Assembly (NCBI GenBank): GCA_001872315.1
Contig: MNVZ01000007.1
Coordinates: 1 to 50,110 of the forward strand
Reading direction: 5' to 3'
DNA from: Candidatus Pacearchaeota archaeon CG1_02_39_14
GTDB taxonomy: Archaea; Nanobdellota; Nanobdellia; Pacearchaeales; GW2011-AR1
DNA: 50,110 nt
The notes under the pieces are model-generated. The model saw only the letters and a list, made by a program, of their open reading frames with translations, made no database searches and was not told the origin of the DNA. Positions within the stretch are counted from its first letter, which is position 1, and every line of letters begins with the position of its first letter. The position numbers and the translations under genes are program-made. Below are positions 1 through 9,554 of this stretch, in pieces.

Positions 1-233
1 CTTAGGTGTGTCTTTATCCTCTTCCCTCTGCCTGTCTTTTTTTCACAGGAGGATATGAATTTTTCTATCACATCAAAATTTCTAAGAACGCTTCTTCTGC
101 TTCTTGAAGGCAAAATTTTTGCAGACTCTCTTATGTCAAGTTTCTTGAGATCATCAATGCTCTTTCCTCTATATATCTTCTCCTTGCCTTCCGTTCTGGC
201 TTCAACCTGCTGTCTTCTTTTTTTCTTTGTCAT
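1..233 (-). CDS. rps19: 30S ribosomal protein S19 (uS19), C-terminus off the left edge
   Basis: Own translation of minus strand from ATG at 231-233: MTKKKRRQQVEARTEGKEKIYRGKSIDDLKKLDIRESAKILPSRSRRSVLRNFDVIEKFISSCEKKTGRGKRIKTHLR; YRGK...LPSRxRRS is S19-like, and position after L2 matches archaeal S10 operon order. Confidence 0.85.
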   Translation of the reverse strand, partial: MTKKKRRQQVEARTEGKEKIYRGKSIDDLKKLDIRESAKILPSRSRRSVLRNFDVIEKFISSCEKKTGRGKRIKTHL

Positions 234-234
234 T

Positions 235-933
235 TTATCTTCTTCTTCCTGTTCTTCTTGGCCTTATATGTCCTACTTTTCTTCCAGGAGGGGCATTTCT
301 CTTTGCAATCTTACTCTTTACTCTCTTCCCTCTACCTGAACCAAATGGATGATCAATTGCGTTAGTGCTGAGTGCAGAAACTCTTGGGTAAAGTTTTCCT
401 CTTGCCTTCATTTTGAAGAACTTTCTTCCAGCCTTTATGAAAGGTTTTTGCTTCACTCCGTCTCCTGCTATCACTCCAATACTTACTCTGCATTTGCCAT
501 CAAGAATAACTTCTTTTTTATTTGGCATCATTACACCGACCTTATTATAATCATATTTCTTGTTGACCACTGCGCTTGAGCCTGCAGCCCTTATCATTTT
601 TCCTCCATCCCCTGGGTTTCTTTCAATGTTAAAAATTCTTGTTCCAACGGGAGCATTTTGAAGAGTGACCACATTTCCTTCCTTTATCTCATCGCCGCCA
701 ATAACAAAGTTCTGGCCTTCAAGTGCCCCGTTAAATGCAAGTCCATAAAATACTTCCGTGCCTATTCTTGCCTTTGAAAGAGGGGCAGAGTGGGCGGCGG
801 AATGGAATATTTTTTCTATTTTTGCCTCACCCTCATGCATAGGATATCCTACTCTGAACATGAATGCTTTCTTTCTCACTCTGTAAGTGAAGCTTCCCTT
901 TCCTCTTGCCTGTTGTATTATTCTCTTTCCCAT
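235..933 (-). CDS. rpl2: 50S ribosomal protein L2 (uL2)
   Basis: ORF 232 aa with GDGGKMIRAAGSSA, NAIDHPFGSGRGKR, VGHIRPRRTGRR motifs. Confidence 0.97.
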   Translation of the reverse strand: MGKRIIQQARGKGSFTYRVRKKAFMFRVGYPMHEGEAKIEKIFHSAAHSAPLSKARIGTEVFYGLAFNGALEGQNFVIGGDEIKEGNVVTLQNAPVGTRIFNIERNPGDGGKMIRAAGSSAVVNKKYDYNKVGVMMPNKKEVILDGKCRVSIGVIAGDGVKQKPFIKAGRKFFKMKARGKLYPRVSALSTNAIDHPFGSGRGKRVKSKIAKRNAPPGRKVGHIRPRRTGRRR

Positions 934-1175
934 TAGATCATTCCAAGTTTAGTTGCAATATCAATCGCCGGATTTCTCTTGTCCAGCTTTGCATAAACAA
1001 TTTTCTTGTTATCCTTGATTGAGGTCCTTATTTTGATAACTTTCACTTCAAATACCTTTTCAATCTCTTTTCTCACTTTTTCTTTATTGTATTTTTTCTC
1101 AACTTCGAAAACAAGCGTATTTTCAAGGTCTATCATTCTTACAATTTTTTCAGTGGTAACAGGCCTCAATATCAT
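933..1175 (-). CDS. rpl23: 50S ribosomal protein L23 (uL23)
   Basis: 80 aa, ILRPVTTEKIVRMIDLENTLVFEVEKKYNKEKVRKEIEKVFEVKV; operon position. Confidence 0.95.
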   Translation of the reverse strand: MILRPVTTEKIVRMIDLENTLVFEVEKKYNKEKVRKEIEKVFEVKVIKIRTSIKDNKKIVYAKLDKRNPAIDIATKLGMI

Positions 1176-1951
1176 TTTTCCTCCTTCCCAAGCTCAGCAA
1201 GGGCCTTTTCTGTATAAACTGTGAGTCTGCCCAACGGATAGAGGTCAGATATTTTAACATCAAAAGTGTCTTTTATTTCAATCCCCTTCATCTTTATTTT
1301 CTCGTCACTTCCCTTTACCAAAAGAAGCCCTGCAGTGCTCTTGTATTTTCTTCCTCTTCTGCTTCCCTTTCCAGACCTTAATTCTTTTTTCTTCAGGACA
1401 AGTCCGAAAGCTTCCCCGAAGATCGATTTCAGAAGGACAATCATATCCTTTGTTTTCATCCCGTCTATTTTGCTTTCAATGACAACAGGGACCTTTGAAT
1501 CCATTTTTTTCAGGGTTTCATATCTTTTCATAATCCATTTACTGTCACAGGTTGCCGCAAATCCTGATCCAAATGCTATTTTAGTCTCTTTCTTGTTAAG
1601 TCTTTTTTCCTTTCCAATTCCTTTCGGAGGGTGGGCCCTTCTTCCACCCCTGACGCTTGCGACCTCTGCTCCAATCCAAAAGAACTGTGTTCCTCTTTTC
1701 CACATAGTCTTTCTCGGAATCCTGGAAATCCCTTTTCCATAGTGTCCTCCCCATCTGTGTCTTTGGTGGCTTATTGTTCCGGAGGCTGAATGTCTCTTCC
1801 CGGATTCAGGCCCAGGGGAATAAGGCTGGATAAACTTCTCCATCTCAAAATATTTTGCGACAATATCCTCTCTTACTTTCTGGTCGAAAATCTTAGGCAT
1901 CTCAATTTCACTTTTCTTCTTTCCCTTTGTGTCATACAATGTTGCTTTCAT
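1172..1951 (-). CDS. rpl4: 50S ribosomal protein L4 (uL4, archaeal L4e type)
   Basis: RHSASGTISHQRHRWGGHYGKGISRIPRKTMWKRGTQFFWIGAEVASVRGGRRAHPPK; operon position. Confidence 0.95.
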   Translation of the reverse strand: MKATLYDTKGKKKSEIEMPKIFDQKVREDIVAKYFEMEKFIQPYSPGPESGKRHSASGTISHQRHRWGGHYGKGISRIPRKTMWKRGTQFFWIGAEVASVRGGRRAHPPKGIGKEKRLNKKETKIAFGSGFAATCDSKWIMKRYETLKKMDSKVPVVIESKIDGMKTKDMIVLLKSIFGEAFGLVLKKKELRSGKGSRRGRKYKSTAGLLLVKGSDEKIKMKGIEIKDTFDVKISDLYPLGRLTVYTEKALAELGKEEK

Positions 1952-2907
1952 TATGCTTTGACCTCCAAAAGTTCATAATCTCTCTTCGTCTGCCTCTTAT
2001 TTGGTCTTATGGGGGGGGTTATTAAAATCTGCCTCTTTGCCGGCCCCTGCACGCTTCCTGCGAGAATCAAATAGTTACCCTTCAGGTTGCCATAATTCTT
2101 GAACCCTTCTTTCCTGTTGATGTCTTTTTCCTTTATGTCCGCCACCTCAAGAACCTTCAGGTTGTAATGGACTCTCGTGAACATCCCAAGCTGTCCCGGC
2201 ATCGGAACTCTGAAGGTAACTCTTGCAGGATGCCATGGCCCTATGCTTCCAACTTTTCTTATACCCTTTTCAGATTTATGATGCCTTAGTTTTACTCCAA
2301 ATCTCTTTACTGCTCCCTGAAATCCCTTTCCTTTCGTAAGCCCTCTGGCGTCAACCAAATCCCACTTTAGAAGGTCCTTGGCAGAAATTTCCTTTCCTAT
2401 AAGGCTTTTGACAAATTCAAGCTTTTTGTCAGACTTTATACCTATTTCCATAAAATCAGGGCCTTTTTTGAACATGTCTTTCATTACAGAATATGCTATA
2501 ACTCTTATATCATCCCAGTCTTTCACCTTGTCAATTTCATCAGCATTCTTAACATTTTTCCCAACTTTCATTTTTTTCTTTAGAACCTTCTCATTACTAA
2601 GGACAATATCTTTAATCACCTTTCCATTTTTGTAAAATCTTACAGAAAATATTTGCATATTTGGGACCTCTAATATTGTGGCAGGGATGACTATTCTCTT
2701 GCCTTTTGTCAAAGAATGGGGAGTATTATCTTTTATTACCACGGAAGTCATTCCGACTTTATATCCTATACAACCGAGAACACCTTCTTCTTTCACAGAA
2801 GGAGATTTGAAAATTGGCTTCCAGTTAACACTAGGAATAAATCTGCTTGCCCTTTTACGAGGCCAGAACTGCAAGCTTCCGTGCCTTGGTCTTGTTGATT
2901 TTGACAT
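1951..2907 (-). CDS. rpl3: 50S ribosomal protein L3 (uL3)
   Basis: MSKSTRPRHGSLQFWPRKRASRFIPSVNW; VDARGLTKGKGFQGAVKRFGVKLRHHKSEKG. Confidence 0.97.
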   Translation of the reverse strand: MSKSTRPRHGSLQFWPRKRASRFIPSVNWKPIFKSPSVKEEGVLGCIGYKVGMTSVVIKDNTPHSLTKGKRIVIPATILEVPNMQIFSVRFYKNGKVIKDIVLSNEKVLKKKMKVGKNVKNADEIDKVKDWDDIRVIAYSVMKDMFKKGPDFMEIGIKSDKKLEFVKSLIGKEISAKDLLKWDLVDARGLTKGKGFQGAVKRFGVKLRHHKSEKGIRKVGSIGPWHPARVTFRVPMPGQLGMFTRVHYNLKVLEVADIKEKDINRKEGFKNYGNLKGNYLILAGSVQGPAKRQILITPPIRPNKRQTKRDYELLEVKA

Positions 2908-3017
2908 TTGTGTATATCATTTTTTTATGGCGCAACTCTACCAAGTTTTACTTTCCTAAGCAAGTCCCAGTTATCAGCTGGTTCTTGTCCACCGTATGAT
3001 TTAATGCAGAAATTTGG

Positions 3018-3028
3018 GTATATAAATA
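3018..3028 (-). promoter_or_regulatory. candidate TATA box for the L3-L4-L23-L2-S19 cluster
   Basis: Minus-strand TTTATATA about 110 nt upstream of the L3 ATG. Confidence 0.4.
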
Positions 3029-3053
3029 TTGCCCTTCATCATCAATAGGATAT

Positions 3054-3797
3054 TCAGGCAGAAAACTCTTTCTCTTCTTTGACGGCCAGGCCGTCAACAT
3101 TCGTTTCCCTTACTATTTTTCCCTTTCTTTGGGCCATTTCCCTCATTTTTCTTGGGTCAGGTTCACCTTTCGGGACTATTATTTCATTTATAATAAATGT
3201 GTGCTTTACTTGAACTGCCTTAAATTCCTTAACATCAAATAGAATCTTCCTAACAAGATCAGAATCGTCAGTTTTTAATTTGCAGAAATCCACTTTTGGT
3301 TTCTCATCCGATTTAGTCGACGGCTTTCCCGACTTTGGCATCTTCGCCTTTATCTTTAAATCATTGTTTCCCGACTTAAATGATAAGCCCAGGAACGCTC
3401 TAGGAAATTTGTCGCAGAGCCCGATTATCTCCGGTCCGCTCATCTCATCATTAATGATGTATTTCTTAACTCCCATAAATTGCTTTTTGTCTTTGAATTT
3501 AAGCTCTCCAGTCAGGTCCCTTGTAGAAACCACTATTCCTGTAACCTCTGTCTTCTGCCCGCCAAGTTTCTCTGCAACCATTCTTACAAGTTCAGATGCA
3601 AATTCAGGGGATGTTGATATTGTATAAATTCCTTTTGTCTTTTTAGCCAGAATCATTGCCTTATCCCTATATTCCCCTCTCCCGTATTTCTCAAATTGCA
3701 AATGGACAAATTCATCAATTTTATCATCAAATATTTTCTTAACAAAGCTTTCCATACAATCCTTCAGTTTCCTTGGTTTATAAAAATTATCACCCAA
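3054..3797 (-). CDS. uncharacterised protein upstream of the ribosomal cluster
   Basis: 247 aa ORF, no family recognised by eye. Confidence 0.7.
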   Translation of the reverse strand: MGDNFYKPRKLKDCMESFVKKIFDDKIDEFVHLQFEKYGRGEYRDKAMILAKKTKGIYTISTSPEFASELVRMVAEKLGGQKTEVTGIVVSTRDLTGELKFKDKKQFMGVKKYIINDEMSGPEIIGLCDKFPRAFLGLSFKSGNNDLKIKAKMPKSGKPSTKSDEKPKVDFCKLKTDDSDLVRKILFDVKEFKAVQVKHTFIINEIIVPKGEPDPRKMREMAQRKGKIVRETNVDGLAVKEEKEFSA

Positions 3798-3828
3798 CCT
3801 TTAAATAGCAAAACCGCTTATTTATACA

Positions 3829-4857
3829 ATGCCTCTGGATGCAAAGTCAATAAACAGAATATCGGCCATTGTGCTTATACTTATTCTCATAGCCCTGACT
3901 TTTATTCTTATCAAGCCAATTATTATTTCCATAATTGCCGGGTTAATCCTTGCGTTTATAGTAAATCCTGTATATCTGAAAGTGAACTCTTTCGTGAAAA
4001 GGCCCACTTTGTCGGCCTTGATTGTCTCCGTCATGGTAGTAGTTATAATATTCATACCTCTTTGGTTCCTGGTTCCTCTGATGATAAGGCAGGTTTTTGA
4101 GATGTTTGCTTTCCTTAGAGGCGCTGATGTAAGATCCTTTGTCGAAATTCTGTTCCCAACCTTCTCAGATGAATTCACAAGGCAGATAACAGGAGTGGTC
4201 TCAAACTTCCTCAACGAAATTTCTGTCTCTATACTGAACTGGTTGTCTGATTTTCTTCTGAATCTTCCTGACCTTCTTCTTCAGGGTGCAGTTCTTATCT
4301 TCGTTTTCTTTTTTGCACTTAGAGATCAGGAAAAGCTTAAGTCTTATGTTTCAGACCTCTCTCCTCTAAATAAGGAACAGGAAAAAATCTTAATAAGAGA
4401 ATTCAAGGGAATTACTTCATCTATAGTTTATGGTTATTTCATCATTGGCGTTGTGCAGGGCATAGCCACAGGAATAGGGCTTTTTGCTTTCGGAGTTCCG
4501 CGTGCCCTTCTTCTGACAATCATAGCAATATTTGCCTCCATGTTCCCTCTATTTGGTCCGTGGGTTGTCTGGCTCCCTGCAGTAGTTTATCTATTCGCGC
4601 AGGGCAACACCTTCGCAGCAGTAGCTTTCATGATATATGGGGTCCTTGTAGTTTCTTCTCTCGATAACATATTAAGACCTTACATAGTTTCAAGAAAGTC
4701 AAGTATCTCTCCGGTAATCGCATTAATAGGGATGATTGGAGGGCTTTTTGTATTTGGACTTCTAGGCCTTATTCTTGGTCCTTTAATCCTAGCGTATCTG
4801 ATAATTTTCTTGACTGCCTACAAAAACAAGCAGCTTTCAAGCATGTTCTCGAAATAA
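3829..4857 (+). CDS. AI-2E family transporter / permease (UPF0118 type)
   Basis: 342 aa, multi-TM, C-terminal region LDNILRPYIVSRKSSISPVIALIGMIGGLFVFGLLGLILGPLILA characteristic of the family. Confidence 0.88.
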   Translation: MPLDAKSINRISAIVLILILIALTFILIKPIIISIIAGLILAFIVNPVYLKVNSFVKRPTLSALIVSVMVVVIIFIPLWFLVPLMIRQVFEMFAFLRGADVRSFVEILFPTFSDEFTRQITGVVSNFLNEISVSILNWLSDFLLNLPDLLLQGAVLIFVFFFALRDQEKLKSYVSDLSPLNKEQEKILIREFKGITSSIVYGYFIIGVVQGIATGIGLFAFGVPRALLLTIIAIFASMFPLFGPWVVWLPAVVYLFAQGNTFAAVAFMIYGVLVVSSLDNILRPYIVSRKSSISPVIALIGMIGGLFVFGLLGLILGPLILAYLIIFLTAYKNKQLSSMFSK

Positions 4858-4893
4858 GCATCACATTTAAAATCAAGAACCCGTTAAATAATC

Positions 4894-6363
4894 ATGAAAT
4901 TCAAGATAAGGTCTTTCAAGATAGGCGCAGGGAAGCCAATAGTTTTTATCCATAAGTCTGATGCAAAAAATCTTAGCATTCATGTAGGAAACAGAGTAGA
5001 GCTATCAAAAAACAGGAAAAAAATTATTGCAGTAGTGGATTTGGTTGGAAGCTATTTTGAGCCAGGAGAGGTAGGGGTTTCAAGGGAAATAATAAAGAAG
5101 TTAAACCTAAAGTCAGGAGATGAAATAGAGATTTCTCTAACTCCATCCCCCCAGAGCACCGGGCTTATTCAGAAAAAATTATCCTGCACACCATATACAA
5201 AAAAGGAACTTAATACTATAATAAAAGACATAGTGAATAATGCCTTGACAGAAGCAGAAATTGCTTATTTTATTTCAGGCGTCTATCATTGTGGAATGTC
5301 CGATAATGAGATAATAAATCTGACAGAAGCAATATATAATAATGGCGAAAAGATTAAGTGGAGTCACAAAAATGTTGCAGACAAACATTCTATAGGAGGA
5401 ATTCCTGGAAACAGAACAACTCCTATAATTGTTTCCATATGCGCGGCTGCAGGAGTAATAATCCCAAAAACTTCTTCAAGGGCAATCACTTCAGCAGCAG
5501 GTACTGCAGATTCGGTGGAATCGATTGCAAGGGTTGATTTGTCAATCTCCGAAATGAAAAGAGTGGTAAGGAAAACAAATGCCTGCCTTGCATGGGGTGG
5601 CTCTCTGGGCCTGGCTCCTGCCGATGACAAACTTATTCAGGTTGAAAGGCTTATAAATCTGGATCCGGAACCCCAGTTGATAGCTTCAATTCTTGCGAAG
5701 AAGCTCGCCGCAGGAAGCAAATTTGTTCTTCTGGACATTCCCTACGGGAAAAACGCAAAAGTATCCAGGAAGAAAGCAGAACACCTTAAGAATAAATTCA
5801 AGAAGCTTGCAAAGCATTTTAATCTCAAGATTGAGGTGATTCTCACAAAGGGGGATGAGCCTATAGGAAATGGAATTGGTCCCTCTCTCGAAATAATAGA
5901 CGTGATAAAGGTTCTCAAAAGAGAGAATCCTCCTAAGGATCTTGAAAGAAAATCGCTGAAAATGGCCTCAATAATTCTTGAGATGGTTGGGAAGGCGAAA
6001 AAAGGGGAAGGCATGAAAAAAGCCCAGGAGATTTTGAATTCAGGAAAGGCTTACAAAAAGTTCGAAGAGATAATCCTGGCGCAAAGCGGAGAGATTGGAT
6101 ACATAAGGAAAGCAAAATACTCACATAATGTCACTTCTCTAAGGTCTGGAAAAATAACAGCGATCGATAACAAGTTAGTTTCACATGCAGCCAGACTTTC
6201 GGGCTGTCCGACAGATAAGGCCTCCGGAGTCTACATTTACAAACACATCGGAGAGAGAATAGGCAAGAGCGAGGTTATAGCCACAATATATTCTGAATCA
6301 AAACAGAAATTGAGGGAAGCAGTTGAGTTTTTTATAGAGTTCAAACCCATAAAAATAGGGTAA
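4894..6363 (+). CDS. deoA: AMP phosphorylase (archaeal thymidine-phosphorylase-like)
   Basis: 489 aa with archaeal N-terminal domain; DKHSIGGIPGNRTTPIIVSICAAAG, TSSRAITSAAGTADSVE, AWGGSLGLAPADDKLI. Confidence 0.92.
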   Translation: MKFKIRSFKIGAGKPIVFIHKSDAKNLSIHVGNRVELSKNRKKIIAVVDLVGSYFEPGEVGVSREIIKKLNLKSGDEIEISLTPSPQSTGLIQKKLSCTPYTKKELNTIIKDIVNNALTEAEIAYFISGVYHCGMSDNEIINLTEAIYNNGEKIKWSHKNVADKHSIGGIPGNRTTPIIVSICAAAGVIIPKTSSRAITSAAGTADSVESIARVDLSISEMKRVVRKTNACLAWGGSLGLAPADDKLIQVERLINLDPEPQLIASILAKKLAAGSKFVLLDIPYGKNAKVSRKKAEHLKNKFKKLAKHFNLKIEVILTKGDEPIGNGIGPSLEIIDVIKVLKRENPPKDLERKSLKMASIILEMVGKAKKGEGMKKAQEILNSGKAYKKFEEIILAQSGEIGYIRKAKYSHNVTSLRSGKITAIDNKLVSHAARLSGCPTDKASGVYIYKHIGERIGKSEVIATIYSESKQKLREAVEFFIEFKPIKIG

Positions 6364-6398
6364 ATATAATTTTATATACTCTTTTTATTTCATTTTTA

Positions 6399-6665
6399 AT
6401 GGTCATCAGAGAGCATCACTTGTATGAAATTGTCTCCTACTTTAAGAAGAATCTTAAAAAGGGCTACCCGCAAGGGACTCTTGTGCAGGCTCTGGTGAAT
6501 CAAGGTTATGCAAAAATTCCTATAGAAAAAGGTCTCGCAATAGCCCGGGATGAATTGGCAAATGAGGCACCTAAGTTGAATACAAAGCCCGTAATAAAGA
6601 GAGAAATTGTAGGGCCAAGGATTGAATTTGACAAGAAACCTTTCTGGAAAAAATTCTTCGGGTAA
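6399..6665 (+). CDS. hypothetical protein
   Basis: 88 aa ORF directly after AMP phosphorylase, ends at tRNA-Ser. Confidence 0.6.
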   Translation: MVIREHHLYEIVSYFKKNLKKGYPQGTLVQALVNQGYAKIPIEKGLAIARDELANEAPKLNTKPVIKREIVGPRIEFDKKPFWKKFFG

Positions 6666-6679
6666 TAATTAAGCATAAA

Positions 6680-6761
6680 CGCCGCTGCCCGGAATCGAAC
6701 CGGGATATCCGTGAGGAAATCAGTTCTCAAGACTGACGCAGTACCATTGTGCCACAGCGGC
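6680..6761 (-). tRNA. tRNA-Ser (UGA anticodon)
   Basis: Minus strand GCCGCTG...TCAGT-CTTGAGA-ACTGA...CCCGG-TTCGATT-CCGGG-CAGCGGC; 7-bp acceptor, loop gives anticodon TGA, long variable arm, G discriminator. Confidence 0.9.
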
Positions 6762-7001
6762 TCAATTTAATAGGACAAAATCAGCTTTTAAAGGTTTACA
6801 ATTCACACAATCTTCTCATTCACACTTCTAAAAACATAGGCCCAAGTCATTAAGATATATCGTCTTTCCGATGATTCTCCCGCTATAAAAGCTCTTCAGA
6901 TTAAAATAAAATAAATCAATTACCTCTTTGGATAAATTTATATATTTCAAGAGTCTAATTTAATCATCGAAAATCAAAAATATTCAACAAGAATATTAGG
7001 A

Positions 7002-8084
7002 ATGGGCCCTAAATTAGGAATTTATTTGAAAAACTATCCAAGAGAAATATCTAAAGGGGATTTAGTAGAAGTGACTTTTTATAAAGACGATAAAAACTAT
7101 CTTTATTTAACGAAATTTAATACTCTCTTAAATCTAAGGACAGAGGTTATTGATTATCTCAGTTTTAGAAAAGGGGAAAAGATTTCTTTATCGATTAAAA
7201 AATTAAAATCCCTCGCAAGGACACAAAAATTATTTAGAGAAGGAAAAATAGACCTACTTCACTTAGTTCCTCAAGAATCTTCAAACGGATATCCGATAGT
7301 GGTTAAATCAATTAGACAAGATGACGAGGAAAAAATAGTTTTATGGTGTTTCCATAATAGGGGCTCGTGTATGCAAATAGAACTGAGAAGGTTTATTGAT
7401 ATCGATTCCTTTGGAAGATTTTTAGGATTGATGCAATCAGAAGGAAATAAGAACAATTTCAAAAATGTTGAGTTTGCAAATGCCTCCCTCAAAGAACATA
7501 AAGATTTTGTAAGATACCTTCATCTTCTAGGCATAAATAGCGAACTTATTAATGTCGATTGCATCCATACATCGCAGAGGGAAAAAGCTAAAGATGCTAT
7601 ATCTTCATACGAAAAAAAGGTAGGAATAGCCGTAAAAAATGTTTATAGTAGCGATAATAACAAATACGGATTAGGTTTCAAATTAAAAATTAGAAATGTA
7701 ATTTTCGCTAATATAGTTATGTTTTCCATGGATAAAATTAGAAAATTAATTACAGAAAGAAAATGGAACCGAAACCTTACTCTTTTGGCTGAAGCTTATT
7801 TTGCCAAATTACTGAGTGGAGACGGAAATGTAGATTTAGCTTTTAAAAACCGGAGATTACCACAAGGCAGGATAAAAATAACCGATGGAAATTTAGATTA
7901 TCTTCAAGACTATCAAATATTGATGAAAAGATTCGGATTCAACCCAAGACTGCTAGAGAAACATATTATTGTCAGGTCTTACTTTAAATTGGATCAGGCT
8001 AAATGGTTATTAAAAATAAAAGCTTTCGAAAACAATCCTAATTCAAAAAAGCTTCAAACTTTTATCAATGCTAGAACTAAATAA
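7002..8084 (+). CDS. free-standing LAGLIDADG homing-endonuclease-like protein
   Basis: 360 aa; two LAGLIDADG-like motifs FGRFLGLMQSEGN and LLAEAYFAKLLSGDGNV. Confidence 0.8.
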   Translation: MGPKLGIYLKNYPREISKGDLVEVTFYKDDKNYLYLTKFNTLLNLRTEVIDYLSFRKGEKISLSIKKLKSLARTQKLFREGKIDLLHLVPQESSNGYPIVVKSIRQDDEEKIVLWCFHNRGSCMQIELRRFIDIDSFGRFLGLMQSEGNKNNFKNVEFANASLKEHKDFVRYLHLLGINSELINVDCIHTSQREKAKDAISSYEKKVGIAVKNVYSSDNNKYGLGFKLKIRNVIFANIVMFSMDKIRKLITERKWNRNLTLLAEAYFAKLLSGDGNVDLAFKNRRLPQGRIKITDGNLDYLQDYQILMKRFGFNPRLLEKHIIVRSYFKLDQAKWLLKIKAFENNPNSKKLQTFINARTK

Positions 8085-8117
8085 ATTAGTTGTTTGGTTT
8101 AAAAATTTAAAATAAAC

Positions 8118-8408
8118 TCAACCAAACAAACTTGCTAATCCTGCAGCTGCTTCTTCAACGGGCTTTTTCTCTTCCTTCTTTTCTTCCTTCTTGGCTTCAG
8201 CAGGCGTTCCAGCAGCAGGTGCCGCAACAGCAACGCTTGCATTCTCCAATTCACTGGCTATATCAACGCCTTGAAGTGCTGCAATCAGTGTCTTCACTTT
8301 AGCTTCATCAACTTGTGCTCCAGCAGCAGAGATAACCTTTTTCAGACTTTCCTCATTAACCGGCTGTCCAAGTTTGTGCAAAAGCAAAGCTCCGTATATG
8401 TACTCCAT
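8118..8408 (-). CDS. rpl12: 50S ribosomal protein L12 (P1, archaeal)
   Basis: MEYIYGALLLHKLGQPVNEESLKKVISAAGAQVDEAKVK... Ala-rich hinge, KEEKKEEKK, terminal AAAGLASLFG. Confidence 0.96.
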   Translation of the reverse strand: MEYIYGALLLHKLGQPVNEESLKKVISAAGAQVDEAKVKTLIAALQGVDIASELENASVAVAAPAAGTPAEAKKEEKKEEKKPVEEAAAGLASLFG

Positions 8409-8665
8409 TACTTTCTACCCTCCCTTGTACTTTTATAATAAGCGAGCATTCTTCCTTTAGCAGCCAAATCTTGCAGTCCGTCTCTTACCTGTAAAATCTC
8501 TGCACCTATCTGTGCGAGAGTCAAATCAAATTCTTCTTGAGGCATTCTTCCTCTTGCTGCCTGAACAAAAGAGTTCCTAATCTCAATAATCTGTCCATGT
8601 CCCTGATATCCCGCTGTATACATCTGATGATTCCTATCTAGCTGCTCCTTAAATAGATTACCCAT
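8408..8665 (-). CDS. uncharacterised 85-aa protein between L10 and L12
   Basis: Shorter start than listed ORF: ATG at 8665 (MGNLFKEQLDRNHQMY...); overlaps L10 stop and its own stop overlaps the L12 start. Confidence 0.75.
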   Translation of the reverse strand: MGNLFKEQLDRNHQMYTAGYQGHGQIIEIRNSFVQAARGRMPQEEFDLTLAQIGAEILQVRDGLQDLAAKGRMLAYYKSTREGRK

Positions 8666-9554
8666 CTTTATTTTCCTCCGGCGCAGGTTGATTATCAGCT
8701 TTTTCTTCAGCATTGGTTTCTTTCTCCGTTTCTTCTTCAACAGGCTTCTTTTCTTCAGGGCTTCCTGCTTTGCTTTCAATAACCTTTTCCAAAGCTATCT
8801 CTTCCCTCCCTGCCTTTGTTATAAAGTAAGAAATTGTCTTGTCAGAAGGATACTCCATATTAATTGCAAATCCAAGGGCTTTCTTTACAAGAGTTCTTAG
8901 CTCTTCAAGTGTTCCTACCTTGTCAATTCTTATTCCGACATAAACCTTGTCATCTTTCGCATCATAAGCGGCAACAGGGGTGAAACCGACTTTCATTGGC
9001 TCTATTCCCAATTTTGCAAGAACTGAAGCAACTTTATCAGTTATTTCCTGCCCTTCTTTGGCAACAACTGCTCCTTTTATTATCTCAAGCTTTCCCTCTT
9101 TGACTGCAACCTTCAGTCCAACCCCTGACAGTTCAGAGATTGCAGGCCCCGGAAGCAGGTCAGTAGGCCCAGGCTCAATTTCAATATCATAAGGGGCCTT
9201 GTCTCCTGTCTTTGCCTTCGCTGGAGTCTGATTATCAGAAAGCATCCCAGAAAGTGTGAAAGCATCTAAATCAGAAAAGAAAAGGACGAAATCTGCATTT
9301 ACCTGCTTCTTTAATTCCTGCAGGGCTCCTTTTCCAGTTTCGTCAATAGCCCTATAAATCAAATTTTTCTTTGCAACTTTCAAATCAGCTTTGCCTCTGA
9401 ATTTCTTCTTCAAGGCGCCAAACTGTCCTCCCGGAAGACCTTTTATTGATGCAATTAGAATTGTTTTCGAATCTTTCATTCTGGAAACAAGGTCTTCAAC
9501 CGATCTTTTCTTGCCTTCAGGGATAGGCTTGATTCTTGCATATTCAGATTTCAT
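8658..9554 (-). CDS. rpl10: 50S ribosomal protein L10 (P0, uL10)
   Basis: 298 aa; KSEYARIKPIPEGKKRSVEDLVSRMKDSKTILIASIKGLPGGQFGALKKKFRGKADLKVAKKNL. Confidence 0.95.
   Translation of the reverse strand: MKSEYARIKPIPEGKKRSVEDLVSRMKDSKTILIASIKGLPGGQFGALKKKFRGKADLKVAKKNLIYRAIDETGKGALQELKKQVNADFVLFFSDLDAFTLSGMLSDNQTPAKAKTGDKAPYDIEIEPGPTDLLPGPAISELSGVGLKVAVKEGKLEIIKGAVVAKEGQEITDKVASVLAKLGIEPMKVGFTPVAAYDAKDDKVYVGIRIDKVGTLEELRTLVKKALGFAINMEYPSDKTISYFITKAGREEIALEKVIESKAGSPEEKKPVEEETEKETNAEEKADNQPAPEENKDG

Noticed and set aside
2908-3020. Minus-strand open stretch IYPNFCIKSYGGQEPADNWDLLRKVKLGRVAP upstream of L3
   Set aside because: No ATG/GTG/TTG start in frame after the preceding stop and it lies in the presumed L3 leader; protein-like appearance may be chance
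8408-8779. Full 123-aa version of the L10-L12 interval ORF
   Set aside because: First 38 residues (Lys-rich) overlap the L10 coding sequence in another frame; ATG at 8665 is more plausible
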